Part shown: positions 27,719 through 36,756 of the stretch, piece after piece
Position numbering within the stretch: position 1 is the stretch's first letter
Layout: each line of letters starts with the position of its first letter
Assembly (NCBI GenBank): GCA_900545825.1
Contig: URAS01000007.1
Location: 62,001 to 126,000 of the forward strand
Reading direction: 5' to 3'
Length of the DNA stretch: 64,000 nucleotides
From: an uncultured Actinomyces sp.
GTDB lineage: Bacteria > Actinomycetota > Actinomycetes > Actinomycetales > Actinomycetaceae
Program-made: the position numbers and the translations under genes
The notes under the pieces: model-generated
What the model was told of the DNA's origin: nothing
What the model saw: the letters and a program-made list of their open reading frames with translations, nothing else
Databases searched by the model: none

Positions 27719-29044
27719 TTACTTAACGCTCAGGCCAGCGTCTTTGAGCGCCTTCTGGGCCGCATCCTGGGCCTGGGTGAAGACGTCAGCAACCTTGCCC
27801 GAACCCGAAGCCGCAGAGGCCGCAGCCTTGCTCATCGGGTCGTTCAGCGCCGAGAAGCCCGGGATGTAGTTGATGGGCTTCATGTTCTTGGCCGCAGTGG
27901 CGAACTCGGCGTAGATGTCCTGGCCGCCGAAGAACTCCTTCTGCTTGTCAGGCGTGGCCGCCTGCTTGGTGTTCGCGGCGAGGACCAGGCCCTGCGTCGA
28001 GAGGTCGTCAACCTGGGTGTTGAACCAGTCAGCGAACTCCGTGGCGCCCTCGGGATCCGAGCAGCCCTTCATGACGGCCAGACCCGAACCACCGTCGGGG
28101 CCGGTCGCGTCCTCGTCACCGAACTTCGGCAGCTGGGCGACAGCCCACTTGCCGTTGACGTTCGTGTTCTGACCGAAGTCATCGACGAACAGAGCGGGCT
28201 CCCACGCGGCGGCGATCGTGCCGATCAGCTTGCCGTCGTTGACGGCGGCCTTGAAGCCGTCGCCCCAACGCTCGTCCGTGAGGGCGGCCTTCGAGTCCAG
28301 CATGTCCTGCCAGAACTTCGCGACCTTCTCGGTGCCCGGGCCGGTCGTGTCGACCTTCCACGAGTCGCCCTCGGTGGAGAACCACGTGTCGCCAGCGGCC
28401 GCGGCCTGGGCCGACAGCCAGTTCTGGGCCTCGTCGGGCTCGAACGCGACGGCGTACTTGCCGGAAGCCTGGGCCTTCTTGGCGGCAGCGGCCAGCTCGT
28501 CCATCGTCTTCGGAACCTCAATGCCGAGCTTCTGGAACTCGTCCTTGTTGTACATGTAAACCAGCGGGCCGACGTCCTGCGGGATACCGACCTGCTTGTC
28601 GCCGACCTTCATGAGGTCGAACGAGGAGCCGTAGTGGTCCTTGTACTTGTCGGCGTACTTCGTCACGTCCTCGGTGAGGCCCTTCGTGTACATCTCCGGG
28701 ACCTCGGCGTAACCGAGCTGAGCGAGGCACGGGCCGTTCTTGGCCTTGATGTCCGTCTCGAGCTTCTTGATCATCTCGTCGGCCTTGCCATCAAACTTCG
28801 TGGCCTTGACCTGCTTGTCCGGGTGATCCTTGTTCCACTTGGCGACGATGTCGTTGACCTTCGTCATCGAATCGCCGTCGGGCAGACGGTGCATGTAGGT
28901 GATCGTCTCGCTCTTCGAGCTGGACGACGACGAGGACGACGAATCGTCGCTGGAGTTACCTGACGAGCAGGCCGTCATGCCCAGGGAGGCAACCGCGAGA
29001 GCGGTCGCCGCCGCAGCGAGACGAAGCGCAGTCTGTTTCGACAT
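27719..29044 (-). CDS. sugar-binding lipoprotein of ABC importer (GltA-like)
   Basis: A 441-aa extracellular solute-binding protein of family 1. Lipoprotein signal with MTAC (Cys26), followed by an acidic/serine-rich linker and the mature domain with the family pattern PTMDELAAAAKKAQASGKY-like and WDP/AAWEPALF segments. ATG with AAAGGAG upstream. It lies 25 bases after lnpA and ahead of the two permeases. The specificity for beta-1,3-galactosyl-N-acetylhexosamines is inferred from the gene order, which resembles the bifidobacterial gltABC-lnp cluster. Confidence 0.88.
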   Translation of the reverse strand: MSKQTALRLAAAATALAVASLGMTACSSGNSSDDSSSSSSSSSKSETITYMHRLPDGDSMTKVNDIVAKWNKDHPDKQVKATKFDGKADEMIKKLETDIKAKNGPCLAQLGYAEVPEMYTKGLTEDVTKYADKYKDHYGSSFDLMKVGDKQVGIPQDVGPLVYMYNKDEFQKLGIEVPKTMDELAAAAKKAQASGKYAVAFEPDEAQNWLSAQAAAAGDTWFSTEGDSWKVDTTGPGTEKVAKFWQDMLDSKAALTDERWGDGFKAAVNDGKLIGTIAAAWEPALFVDDFGQNTNVNGKWAVAQLPKFGDEDATGPDGGSGLAVMKGCSDPEGATEFADWFNTQVDDLSTQGLVLAANTKQAATPDKQKEFFGGQDIYAEFATAAKNMKPINYIPGFSALNDPMSKAAASAASGSGKVADVFTQAQDAAQKALKDAGLSVK

Positions 29045-29069
29045 CTTCTCTCCTTTGAGGGTGAATGGG

Positions 29070-31280
29070 TTAGTGTTTCGTGACATCCGTTGCGTCGCCA
29101 CCAAGGGACGGCGCAACGAAGAGTGTGCGACTCGGTTTCAGTGTGACACAGATCGCGCCTTGCGGGGATCGAAGTGTCGTCTCAATTCGGTCACGCGAGC
29201 TGTTGCTCGCGATTACCTGCCCCGAGCCGGGCAGGTAGGCAACGTCGACCCGCGGGTCGTCGGCGAGGCCGGCGGCCGCCAGGTCGTTTTCGGCGCCGGC
29301 GGCCCACACGATGGCCCGCAGCAACAGCCGGGCGTTGTGCGGCGTGTAGGGCAGGCCGGCGAGGTAAACGGTGCGGCCCTCGCCCGACTGGCGGACGGAC
29401 AGCCGCACCCGATCCGGTGTCCCATCGAGGACCACCGTGTCCTGGTCGACGATGACGACGCACGCGCCGGCGGGGCCGCCATCGAGGCGATCGAAGCCGT
29501 CGGCCACGACGAAGTGGTCGCTGGACGACCGGGCGTAGCGGTCGATCGAGAGGGTGCGCCCGCCCTCGCGGTCGACACCCAGGACGTCGGCCAGCTGGAA
29601 GACCAACCCGCGCGAGGGCGCCGCCGAGGGTGCACCCACGCCGACGAAACCGCCGCCGCGGCCGATGAACTGCCGCAGCCGCGCGACGACCTGGGGATCC
29701 GCCCACTCGTCGCCGCCGGAGTAGGCGTCGCCGGCAAGCCCGCAGTTGACGACGACGTCGAGGTCATCGAGGGCACCGGAGCGCACGTCCTCGAAACTGA
29801 TGAATCGCACGTCGAGGGGCAGCCCCGCGAGCGATTCGAGGACGCCGACGTAGGGCTCGGCGACCGGGTAAGGCACGGCGTGGGCGACCATGTGGTTCTG
29901 CCAGGCGCGCAGCTGGCCCCAACACGACAAAACTCCGACGCGGCACGGCAGGACCGCCGCAGGTTCACGGTCGAGGGCGTCGACGAGATCACGATACTCG
30001 TCGCAGATCTGGCCCGCGCGCTCCATGAATTCGGGATACTGCGCGGCCAGCGACAGGTACCCGCCGTAGCCGATCCGCTGGAGCGGCTTGCGCAAGATCG
30101 CGCGACGCGCGGAACTCCACGCCGCATCGGCCTCGCCCACCGGGTCGCCCTCGGGGTTGAAGACGTCCGGGAAGAAGTAGGGCAGGAACCGGCCCTCGTG
30201 CTCGGCGACGCCGGGGATTTCGGCGATCATCCGGCAGGTCAGGGCGTTGCCAACCGAACCGACGACGCCGTCGAGGCCGGTGTCGGCGAACCCAGGCAGG
30301 TACGGCTCGGTGCCGATCCAGTTGTCGCCGAGGAACATGATCGCGCGGCGGCCGGCGGCGTGCGCCATGTCCGTGAGCGTGCGCACCCGCTGCCGCACGA
30401 ACGCCGACTGGAAGTCGATCCACGCGCGAAACAGCGGGGTCGGCGGGTCGAACGGCGAGTTGAAGGTGCCGTGGCAGATGAAGTCTTCGGGCCGACACGT
30501 GAAGCCGGTGGCGGCCTCGAACGCCTGGATCGCCGCGGGCGACACCGAGGCGCCGTAGCCGAACCAGTCGACGTAGGCTTCGCGGCGATCGGCGTTGAAG
30601 ACCAGGGTGAAGTGGTAGAAGAACGTCGTGAACCGGACCGTCGTCACCTGGGGGTTGTCGTCCAGCCACTGGGCGAAGCGCTGCTGCATGCGCTGCCAGA
30701 CGTCCTCGTCGCGGACGTCGTAGGGGATCTCTTTCGTGCGCGTCGGGTCCTCGTCCCAATTGTTCGTCACGTAGTTGTACATCTGGGTGGGATCCCACCG
30801 CTGGTACGCGAGGAACGCCGCCGTGTAACAGTGGCCCGCCTGGGCGTCGTCGACGACGACCATGGTGTCGGCGCCCTCGCCCGTCACGTGCCACGACGTC
30901 ACCGGGATCTCGTCCCCCGTCGTGCGGTCGATGACCTGCCAGTATTTCGCCAGGTCGCACTGGGTGTTGGGAACGATCTGCTCCGGCAGGTAGCGCTGCA
31001 TGATCGAGATCCGGAGGGCGCCATCGGAGAACGCCGGCGTGCGCTGGGACGACAGGAAGATCTGGGGGCACGCGTGGAGATGGCGGGCCGCAAATTCCTG
31101 GTCACCGCGGCCCGGGAAGTACGTGCCATAGACGCCGACGCCGAACTGGGCCACGTCGTCGGGCAGGCCCGTTCCATCGGAGTCGCGCACAACGTCGGCG
31201 CCGAAGGCGTCGATATAGGTCTGAAGCAGGGAGCCCAGGCCGGATTCGACCGGCAGGGTGACGCGTCCCTTCGCTGTCAT
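29070..31280 (-). CDS. lnpA: GH112 1,3-beta-galactosyl-N-acetylhexosamine phosphorylase
   Basis: Cleaves galacto-N-biose (mucin core 1) or lacto-N-biose with phosphate, giving galactose-1-phosphate and GalNAc or GlcNAc; cytosolic. At 736 aa it matches the bifidobacterial enzyme closely throughout: start MTAKGRVTLP, RFTTFFYHFTL, and the catalytic region MFLGDNWIGTEPY, whose Asp is the general acid. FLPYFFPDVF, RRAILRKPLQRIGYGGYLSLA and GGGFVGVG are also present. The ATG at 31280 aligns with the family start; a GTG two codons earlier is possible. First gene of the operon with the sugar-importer genes. The alternative GH112 activity on galactosyl-rhamnose is less likely. Confidence 0.93.
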   Translation of the reverse strand: MTAKGRVTLPVESGLGSLLQTYIDAFGADVVRDSDGTGLPDDVAQFGVGVYGTYFPGRGDQEFAARHLHACPQIFLSSQRTPAFSDGALRISIMQRYLPEQIVPNTQCDLAKYWQVIDRTTGDEIPVTSWHVTGEGADTMVVVDDAQAGHCYTAAFLAYQRWDPTQMYNYVTNNWDEDPTRTKEIPYDVRDEDVWQRMQQRFAQWLDDNPQVTTVRFTTFFYHFTLVFNADRREAYVDWFGYGASVSPAAIQAFEAATGFTCRPEDFICHGTFNSPFDPPTPLFRAWIDFQSAFVRQRVRTLTDMAHAAGRRAIMFLGDNWIGTEPYLPGFADTGLDGVVGSVGNALTCRMIAEIPGVAEHEGRFLPYFFPDVFNPEGDPVGEADAAWSSARRAILRKPLQRIGYGGYLSLAAQYPEFMERAGQICDEYRDLVDALDREPAAVLPCRVGVLSCWGQLRAWQNHMVAHAVPYPVAEPYVGVLESLAGLPLDVRFISFEDVRSGALDDLDVVVNCGLAGDAYSGGDEWADPQVVARLRQFIGRGGGFVGVGAPSAAPSRGLVFQLADVLGVDREGGRTLSIDRYARSSSDHFVVADGFDRLDGGPAGACVVIVDQDTVVLDGTPDRVRLSVRQSGEGRTVYLAGLPYTPHNARLLLRAIVWAAGAENDLAAAGLADDPRVDVAYLPGSGQVIASNSSRDRIETTLRSPQGAICVTLKPSRTLFVAPSLGGDATDVTKH

Positions 31281-31374
31281 CGTCACGTTTCCCCCTCTCC
31301 AAGCGACGTTGCTTTGGCGTTTCCCCTAAGTTTAATCACATCGCAGCATAAATGGGAAAGAAGACGACCATATC

Positions 31375-31390
31375 GTGGTCTATACCACTT
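31375..31390. promoter_or_regulatory. DasR/NagR-type (dre-like) operator
   Basis: CGTGGTCTATACCACT matches 13 of 16 positions of the DasR-responsive element ACTGGTCTAGACCACT and is a GTGGT-CTAT-ACCAC inverted repeat. It lies about 95 bases upstream of lnpA. An overlapping GACCA-TATCG-TGGTC repeat begins at 31367. GntR-family DasR/NagR proteins respond to amino-sugar phosphates, which fits a pathway releasing N-acetylhexosamine. Confidence 0.6.
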
Positions 31391-31557
31391 CACGGGCGCA
31401 GGCTTCGCATCAAAAGTGCAGGTGTACGGGTGGCGACCGGCCACTCTGCGCGTTTCCTAGTTTTTCTAACGCGCTACATAACCGGGTCTGCCGCGCCGTC
31501 GCGGGCGCCCGGAATCACCCTGCCGCCCGCCCCGAACCAGGGGTCGGGGGCTAGCAG

Positions 31558-31595
31558 TCGAGGGCGCCACCGGCAAGAACCGGCGACGCCCTCGA
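31558..31595 (-). terminator. hairpin after the nucleotidyltransferase gene
   Basis: TCGAGGGCG and CGCCCTCGA form the outer stem, with CCGG/CCGG inside, 43 bases past the minus-strand stop. No T-tract. The rest of the 358-base gap between lnpA and this gene holds the lnpA promoter and dre-like site, plus a CCCCGA/TCGGGG repeat at 31530-31549; no gene is visible. Confidence 0.6.
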
Positions 31596-31638
31596 TCCGC
31601 GAGCGTGTGACGCAGGGTGCGTCGTGCTGGAGTGTTGC

Positions 31639-32454
31639 CTACAGGCGCACGTCGACGCCCTTGAGAGCGGCGGCGACGGCCGGGATGTCGTCCTGGTTCG
31701 ACATGTCGAGGACGCCGCGGGCGCAGCGCACGACCCGGATGGGTTCGGTCTTCGCCAGCGCGGCGACCGCGTCGATGAGTTCGAGCTCGCCGCGCGGGGA
31801 CGGCGTGACCTTAGCGCACTCGTCCTGGATGGCCGCGGTGAACAGCCAGCAGTTCATCGAGACGGGCGCGTCGGCCATCGCGGCCAAGGTGGCGTCGTCG
31901 GGCTTCTCGACGATGCCCTTGAGGACCGCCTGGTCGCCCTCGCCCTCGACGTCGACGACCGCGAACGCCTTGATGCGGTCGGCGGCGATGTTCCCCTCGG
32001 CGACCATGGCGTCGCGCTCGAAACCGACCAGCGCCGAGCCGGGGCAGGCGACCAGCGCGGCCAGACCCTCGGGCGGGTAGTAGTTGTCGGAGTTGAGGAC
32101 GATCGCCCGGTCGTCGCCCTGGAACTCGCGGGCCGCGGCCAGCGCGTCGGCGGTGCCCAGCGGCTTCTCCTGGATCGCGTAGTGGATCCGCACCCGCTGA
32201 AGGTCGAGGCTGTCGTAGTAGTCGCGGAACGCGTTGTGCTCCGGCCCGATCACCAGGCAGATGTCGGTGACGCCGACGTCGGCGAGCGCCGAGAGGATGT
32301 AGTCGAGGAACGGGCGCCCGACGTTGATCAGGCCCTTCGTTCCGGCGTTGGCCGCCGCCTGCTGCTCGGCCGACAACGTCGCGTCGTCGGAGTGCTTGCG
32401 CATGCGGGTGCCCAGCCCGCGGGCCAGGATAATCGCTTTCGTCACGTCGCTCAT
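31639..32454 (-). CDS. sugar-1-phosphate nucleotidyltransferase
   Basis: A 271-aa NTP-transferase fold protein: an N-terminal nucleotide loop near residue 9, sugar-binding VLNSDNYYP and IVEKPDD. The signature reads LARGLGTRM, with Arg where RmlA and GlmU have Gly. Its ATG overlaps the stop of the UDP-sugar pyrophosphorylase gene (ATGA), so both are made from one message. It may activate a hexose- or HexNAc-1-phosphate from the adjacent lnp pathway; the substrate is not determined by sequence. Confidence 0.8.
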   Translation of the reverse strand: MSDVTKAIILARGLGTRMRKHSDDATLSAEQQAAANAGTKGLINVGRPFLDYILSALADVGVTDICLVIGPEHNAFRDYYDSLDLQRVRIHYAIQEKPLGTADALAAAREFQGDDRAIVLNSDNYYPPEGLAALVACPGSALVGFERDAMVAEGNIAADRIKAFAVVDVEGEGDQAVLKGIVEKPDDATLAAMADAPVSMNCWLFTAAIQDECAKVTPSPRGELELIDAVAALAKTEPIRVVRCARGVLDMSNQDDIPAVAAALKGVDVRL

Positions 32455-33830
32455 GAGAGGACCTTTCCGTCGGGAACTTCGTTGGGCGCGCCGGCGTCTT
32501 CCAGGTGGGCGTCGCCGACGACGCGGACGCCCTCGCCGAACGTCCAGTCGCCCTCGACGACCAGCGAGGTCGCCTGGGTCAGCGAGGGCACGCCCTTGGC
32601 GAAGCGCGCCTCGTAGTCGCCGATGCGCTTGTAGTAGCGCGAGTCGAGTTTGATGTCGGGCGTCGCGTCGGCGACCTTGACCAGCGAGTAGTCGTCGGTG
32701 AGGTCGTAGAGGTCGGAACGCACGAGCGTCAGTTCGGCCGTCGTCTTGACCGGCAGGAAGCGCGAACGCGGCACCGCGAGGGCGGTCGCGTGGTCGAACA
32801 CCTCGATGGCGGCGCCCATCGCGGTCTCCATCTGGATGACCGGCGTCGAGTCGGCGTCCTTCGGGTCGACGGTCTTGCGGTTGACGATCAGCGGCATCCC
32901 GAGGACGCCGTCGTTCTCGGTCAGCTTGGTGTAGAGCGTCTCGAGGTTCAGCCACAGGTTGTTCGTGTGGGTGTAGGGGTGGCGCTTGTCGTCGGTGAAG
33001 TACTTCATCTCGTCGTCGCGGATCTGCGCGGTTTCGCGCAGGATCAGGCGGCCGTCGCTCTTGCGGCGAACCAGGTGGCCGCCCTTCAAGTCCGTCACCG
33101 TGCGCTTGGTGACCTCGGCGGCGTAGTCGGCGCCGGTGGCCGCGAACCAGGCCGCGATCTCGGCGGACGGGACCGCGCCGAGGTTGTCGGCGTTCGACGT
33201 GAACGCGTACTTGTAGCCCGCGTCGAGGAGCTTCTTGAGGATGCCCGTGGCGAGCAGCGACACGTAGATGTCGCCGTGGCCCGGCGGGCACCATTCGAGC
33301 CGGGGCTCCTTTTCCCACGTGACCGGTTCGAGCGTGTCGGCCGTCAGCTTCGGCTCCTGGTTCTGCAGGAAGTCGAGGGGCAGGCCGGGCGTCGTGACCT
33401 CGGGGTAACGCTGGGCGGCCTTCAACGTGTCGGTGCGTGTGTTGAACGAGTCCATGAACAGCAGCGGCAGCTGGACGTCGTACTTTTTGCGCAGGGCGAG
33501 GATCTGGCGGCAGATGATGTCAAAGAACGACAGGCCGTCACGCACCGGAAGCATCGACTTAGGGGCGTTCATCCCCATCGACGTGCCCAGGCCACCGTTG
33601 AGCTTAATGACGACGGTCTTTGACAGGGCGTCTTTCGCCTCATCAGCCGAAACGGCAATGTCCTCGTACTTGTCGGGCTGATCGAGGGGCTCGACGTCGG
33701 CCTCGAGAATGAGCCCACCCTCGCCCTCGGCGAGCCGGTGGTAGTAGTGCTCGAAAACTGTGATGGCCTGCTCCGATACACCCGCTTGGCGCATCTTTTC
33801 GCATGCTGCCTGAAGGCCGTTTTCGGTCAT
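32451..33830 (-). CDS. UTP--glucose-1-phosphate uridylyltransferase, UDPGP type 1
   Basis: A 459-aa enzyme of the eukaryotic-type UDP-glucose/UDP-sugar pyrophosphorylase family, unrelated to bacterial GalU. Signatures: LNGGLGTSMGMNAPKSM (near residue 76), uridine-binding CPPGHGDIY and FTSNADNLGA. GGAGG lies 5 bases before the ATG. In bifidobacteria such enzymes convert galactose-1-phosphate to UDP-galactose in the lacto-N-biose pathway; the position beside lnpA suggests the same here. Confidence 0.88.
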   Translation of the reverse strand: MTENGLQAACEKMRQAGVSEQAITVFEHYYHRLAEGEGGLILEADVEPLDQPDKYEDIAVSADEAKDALSKTVVIKLNGGLGTSMGMNAPKSMLPVRDGLSFFDIICRQILALRKKYDVQLPLLFMDSFNTRTDTLKAAQRYPEVTTPGLPLDFLQNQEPKLTADTLEPVTWEKEPRLEWCPPGHGDIYVSLLATGILKKLLDAGYKYAFTSNADNLGAVPSAEIAAWFAATGADYAAEVTKRTVTDLKGGHLVRRKSDGRLILRETAQIRDDEMKYFTDDKRHPYTHTNNLWLNLETLYTKLTENDGVLGMPLIVNRKTVDPKDADSTPVIQMETAMGAAIEVFDHATALAVPRSRFLPVKTTAELTLVRSDLYDLTDDYSLVKVADATPDIKLDSRYYKRIGDYEARFAKGVPSLTQATSLVVEGDWTFGEGVRVVGDAHLEDAGAPNEVPDGKVLS

Positions 33831-33940
33831 GGGGTTCCTCCCTTGTTGGTTCGACAATCCCCGCACTTAGGATACCGGGTCAACCTCTCCGAACCGGGCG
33901 GCTCGGAATGGCAAATCCCTCCGGCTGGAGTATCCGGAAA

Positions 33941-34020
33941 GTGAACGTGACCAAAAAGGTCACGTTCACCGATCTGACCCCATGAACGGGATGAAATCGG
34001 ACGAAAGGATCACGCTCACG
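33941..34020. repeat. intergenic palindromic element, family A copy 2
   Basis: GTGAACGTGACC-AAAAA-GGTCACGTTCAC (33941-33969), a 30-base variable part, then GGACGAAAGGATCACGCTCACG. It matches the copy at 14057-14135 at both ends, but the 5-base loop is A5 here and T5 there. Located between the fba terminator and the promoter of the uridylyltransferase gene. Confidence 0.8.
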
Positions 34021-34035
34021 CCCAAGGACGCGGAA

Positions 34036-34066
34036 GGGGCACGCACCCTTTTCGGGTGCGTGCCCC
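34036..34066 (-). terminator. terminator after fba
   Basis: A 13-bp perfect stem, GGGGCACGCACCC with GGGTGCGTGCCCC, and a 5-base loop, 56 bases past the fba stop. Only a short pyrimidine run follows. Confidence 0.75.
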
Positions 34067-34121
34067 CTCTGTCAGCACATGCGGCTAAGCCGCCGGCCGC
34101 GCAAACGCAAGCAGCGAGATG

Positions 34122-35150
34122 CTACTTGAGCAGCGACGTGCCGACCGAGCCGAGGCGCTCGCAGGCCTCGACAACGCGGGCGGCCATGCCGGCCTCGCCA
34201 GCCTTGCCCCACGAACGCGGGTCGTACATCTTCTTGTTGCCGACCTCGCCGTCGATCTTGAGCATGCCGTCGTAGTTCTTGAACATGTGATCGACGATCG
34301 GACGCGAGAACGCGTACTGCGTGTCGGTGTCGACGTTCATCTTGATGACGCCGTTCTTGACCGCCGTGGCGATCTCTTCGGCCGTCGAACCCGAGCCACC
34401 GTGCATGACCAGGTCGAACGGGCGGTTGCCGGCGTTGTACTTCTTGCCAACGGCTTCCTGGATCTCGCCCAGGATCTCCGGACGCAGCTTGACGAAGCCC
34501 GGCTTGTAGGCGCCGTGGACGTTACCGAAGGTCAGAGCCGTCGTGTAGCGGCCCTTCTCGCCCAGGCCCAGGGCCTCGACCGTCTTCATGCCGTCTTCGG
34601 GCGTCGTGTAGAGCTTGTCGTTGATCTCGCCCTTGATGCCGTCCTCTTCGCCGCCGACGACGCCGATCTCGACCTCGAGGATCGTGTGCGACTTCTGCGA
34701 CAGCTCGATCAGCTCCTGCGCGATCTTCAGGTTCTCGTCCAGCGGAACGGCCGAGCCGTCCCACATGTGCGAGCCGAAGAAGGGCTCACGGCCAGCCTTG
34801 ACCTCTTCGGCCTCGAGCTCCATGAGGGGGCGGATCCAGCTGTCGATGTTCTGCTTGGCGCAGTGATCGGTGTGGAGGGCGATGTTGACGTTGTAGTTCT
34901 TGGCGACCTCGCGGACGTACGCCGCCAGGGCGAGCGAACCGGCAACGCGGTCCTTGATCGTCGAACCCGACAGGTACTCGGCACCACCGACCGAAACCTG
35001 GACGATGCCGTCCGACTGGGCTTCAGCGAAACCGCGGATCGCAGCCGTGGCCGTCTGCGACGACGTCACGTTGATGGCGGGGTAGGCGAAGACCTCTTTC
35101 TTCGCGCGATCCAGCATCTCGTTGTAAACCTCTTGGGATGCAACAGGCAC
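34122..35150 (-). CDS. fba: class II fructose-bisphosphate aldolase
   Basis: Cleaves fructose-1,6-bisphosphate to the triose phosphates with a catalytic zinc ion. The 342-aa protein has the zinc-binding LHTDHCAK motif (near residue 93), EVEIGVVGGEED, GNVHG and MHGGSGST, all characteristic of class IIA aldolases. GTG start with AAGGAGG nearby. Monocistronic, between its own terminator and the methyltransferase gene. Confidence 0.96.
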   Translation of the reverse strand: MPVASQEVYNEMLDRAKKEVFAYPAINVTSSQTATAAIRGFAEAQSDGIVQVSVGGAEYLSGSTIKDRVAGSLALAAYVREVAKNYNVNIALHTDHCAKQNIDSWIRPLMELEAEEVKAGREPFFGSHMWDGSAVPLDENLKIAQELIELSQKSHTILEVEIGVVGGEEDGIKGEINDKLYTTPEDGMKTVEALGLGEKGRYTTALTFGNVHGAYKPGFVKLRPEILGEIQEAVGKKYNAGNRPFDLVMHGGSGSTAEEIATAVKNGVIKMNVDTDTQYAFSRPIVDHMFKNYDGMLKIDGEVGNKKMYDPRSWGKAGEAGMAARVVEACERLGSVGTSLLK

Positions 35151-35284
35151 AGTAGCCTCCTTGAAAATCGTATGTCGACGTAGCTATGCAGTTGTGCTCT
35201 GACCCACTCATTCTTTCACGCACGAATGTTTCACGCGAGGACATGAGTCCCGACAAAATTCTCACATTCGCGGCATGTGGGCCA

Positions 35285-35905
35285 TCACGCCCCAATCGGC
35301 GGTCGAGCGTGAGAAAGGACCCATTGATACATGGCGACCGCCGCGGCCGCGCCGACATTAATCGAGCGGGTCGACCCGTATTGGGTGATGTGGTGCGTCG
35401 CCACGGCGAAAGACCGCAGCTCGTCGCTGATTCCCGAATTCTCCGAGCCAAACACCAGACAGCACTGCTCGGGCAGCTGGGCGGTCTCGAGCGGCGTCGA
35501 GGACTCGACGTTATCGATCGCGACGATCGCCAACCCCGCCTCCAAAGCCCAGTGGGCAAAGTCCGCGGCCTCGGCGAAATGATCGACGTGCTGGTAGCGG
35601 TCGGTCACCATCGCACCGCGGCGATTCCACCGCCGCCGCCCGACGATGTGGACGGCCGCCGCGCCGAACGCGTTGGCCGACCTGACGATCGAGCCGATGT
35701 TGAAGTCGTGGTCGAGGTTCTCGACGGCCACATGGAACGGGTGACGCTGCTGGTCGAGGAAGTCCCGCACGGCGTCGCGCTTCCAATAGCGGAAACGGTC
35801 CTCGACGTTGCGATGGTCGCCCTCGGCCAGGAGGACGGGGTCAAAGTGGTCGCCCTCGGGCCAGTGGGCCGGCCCGCCGGGCCAGGGGCCGACGCCCCCG
35901 CTCAC
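35285..35905 (-). CDS. TrmH/SpoU-family RNA methyltransferase
   Basis: A 206-aa SPOUT-class methyltransferase that probably 2'-O-methylates rRNA or tRNA. The three knot motifs are present: NIGSIVRSANAFG (near 68), LVFGSENSGIS (near 150) and STRSINVGAAAAVAMY (near 177). The GTG start overlaps the stop of the upstream HAD phosphatase. The target nucleotide cannot be assigned. Confidence 0.88.
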   Translation of the reverse strand: MSGGVGPWPGGPAHWPEGDHFDPVLLAEGDHRNVEDRFRYWKRDAVRDFLDQQRHPFHVAVENLDHDFNIGSIVRSANAFGAAAVHIVGRRRWNRRGAMVTDRYQHVDHFAEAADFAHWALEAGLAIVAIDNVESSTPLETAQLPEQCCLVFGSENSGISDELRSFAVATHHITQYGSTRSINVGAAAAVAMYQWVLSHARPPIGA

Positions 35906-36735
35906 TCGACGATGCCCGTCGACACCGCGCCGACGAGGTCGCCGATGCCGTCGTGCACCCGGTAGGGCCTAAACGGGTAGGTGTTGACGTCCTCGCGCTT
36001 CGTCGAGCCCGACAGGACGAGGTGCGTGCGCAGGCCCGCCTCGACGCCCGCCTTGACGTCGGTATCCATGCGGTCGCCGACCATCACCGTTTTTTCCGAG
36101 TGCGCGCCGATCCGGTTGAGGGCGGCGCGAATCATCACGGGGTTGGGCTTGCCGACGAAGTACGGGGTGCGGCCGGTGGCCGCCGTGATCATCGCCGCGA
36201 CCGCGCCGGTGGCCGGCAGGGTGCCGTCGGCCGACGGGCCCGTGACGTCGGGGTTCGTCGCGATGAACTTGGCGCCGCCCTCGATGAGGCGGATCGCCCG
36301 GGTGATCGTCACGAAATCATAGGACCGCGTCTCGCCGAGGACGACGTATTCCGGGTCGACGGTCGTCATCGTGAAGCCCGCGGTGTAGAGGGCGGTCGTC
36401 AGGCCGGCCTCGCCGACGACGGCGACGGACGTGCCCGGCGACTGCTGGTGAAGGAACGCGGCCGTGGCCAGCGCCGACGTCCAGATCCGCTCCTCGGGGA
36501 CGTGCAGGCCGGAGCGGGCCAGCCGCGCCGACAGGTCACGCGGGGTAAAGATCGAGTTGTTCGTCAGCACCAGGTACGGGATCTCGTGCTCTTGCAACGC
36601 CGTGAGGAACTCGTTGGCCCCCGGCAACGCCTCCTCTTCCTGGACGAGGACGCCGTCCATATCGGTCAGCCAGGCCTCGACCGGAGGCAGCTCGGAGAGC
36701 GGCTGCTCGACAAGAATCTCGTGCATAGCGTTCAT
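35902..36735 (-). CDS. HAD-IIA family phosphatase (NagD-like)
   Basis: A 277-aa haloacid-dehalogenase hydrolase of the NagD/p-nitrophenyl phosphatase group. Motif I DMDGVLV (near 27), motif II VLTNNS, motif III lysine in GKPNP and motif IV GDRMDTDVKAG are all intact. The ATG at 36735 has AAGGTGAG upstream; two other in-frame starts are within nine bases. Substrate unknown; NagD members hydrolyse nucleotides or sugar phosphates. Confidence 0.88.
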   Translation of the reverse strand: MNAMHEILVEQPLSELPPVEAWLTDMDGVLVQEEEALPGANEFLTALQEHEIPYLVLTNNSIFTPRDLSARLARSGLHVPEERIWTSALATAAFLHQQSPGTSVAVVGEAGLTTALYTAGFTMTTVDPEYVVLGETRSYDFVTITRAIRLIEGGAKFIATNPDVTGPSADGTLPATGAVAAMITAATGRTPYFVGKPNPVMIRAALNRIGAHSEKTVMVGDRMDTDVKAGVEAGLRTHLVLSGSTKREDVNTYPFRPYRVHDGIGDLVGAVSTGIVE

Positions 36736-36756
36736 AGGTCTCACCTTATCGAGTTG

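Noticed and set aside
33831..34121. Possible small gene between the uridylyltransferase and fba
   Set aside because: The short reading frames here have no ribosome-binding site; the gap is accounted for by a promoter, a family A element and a terminator.
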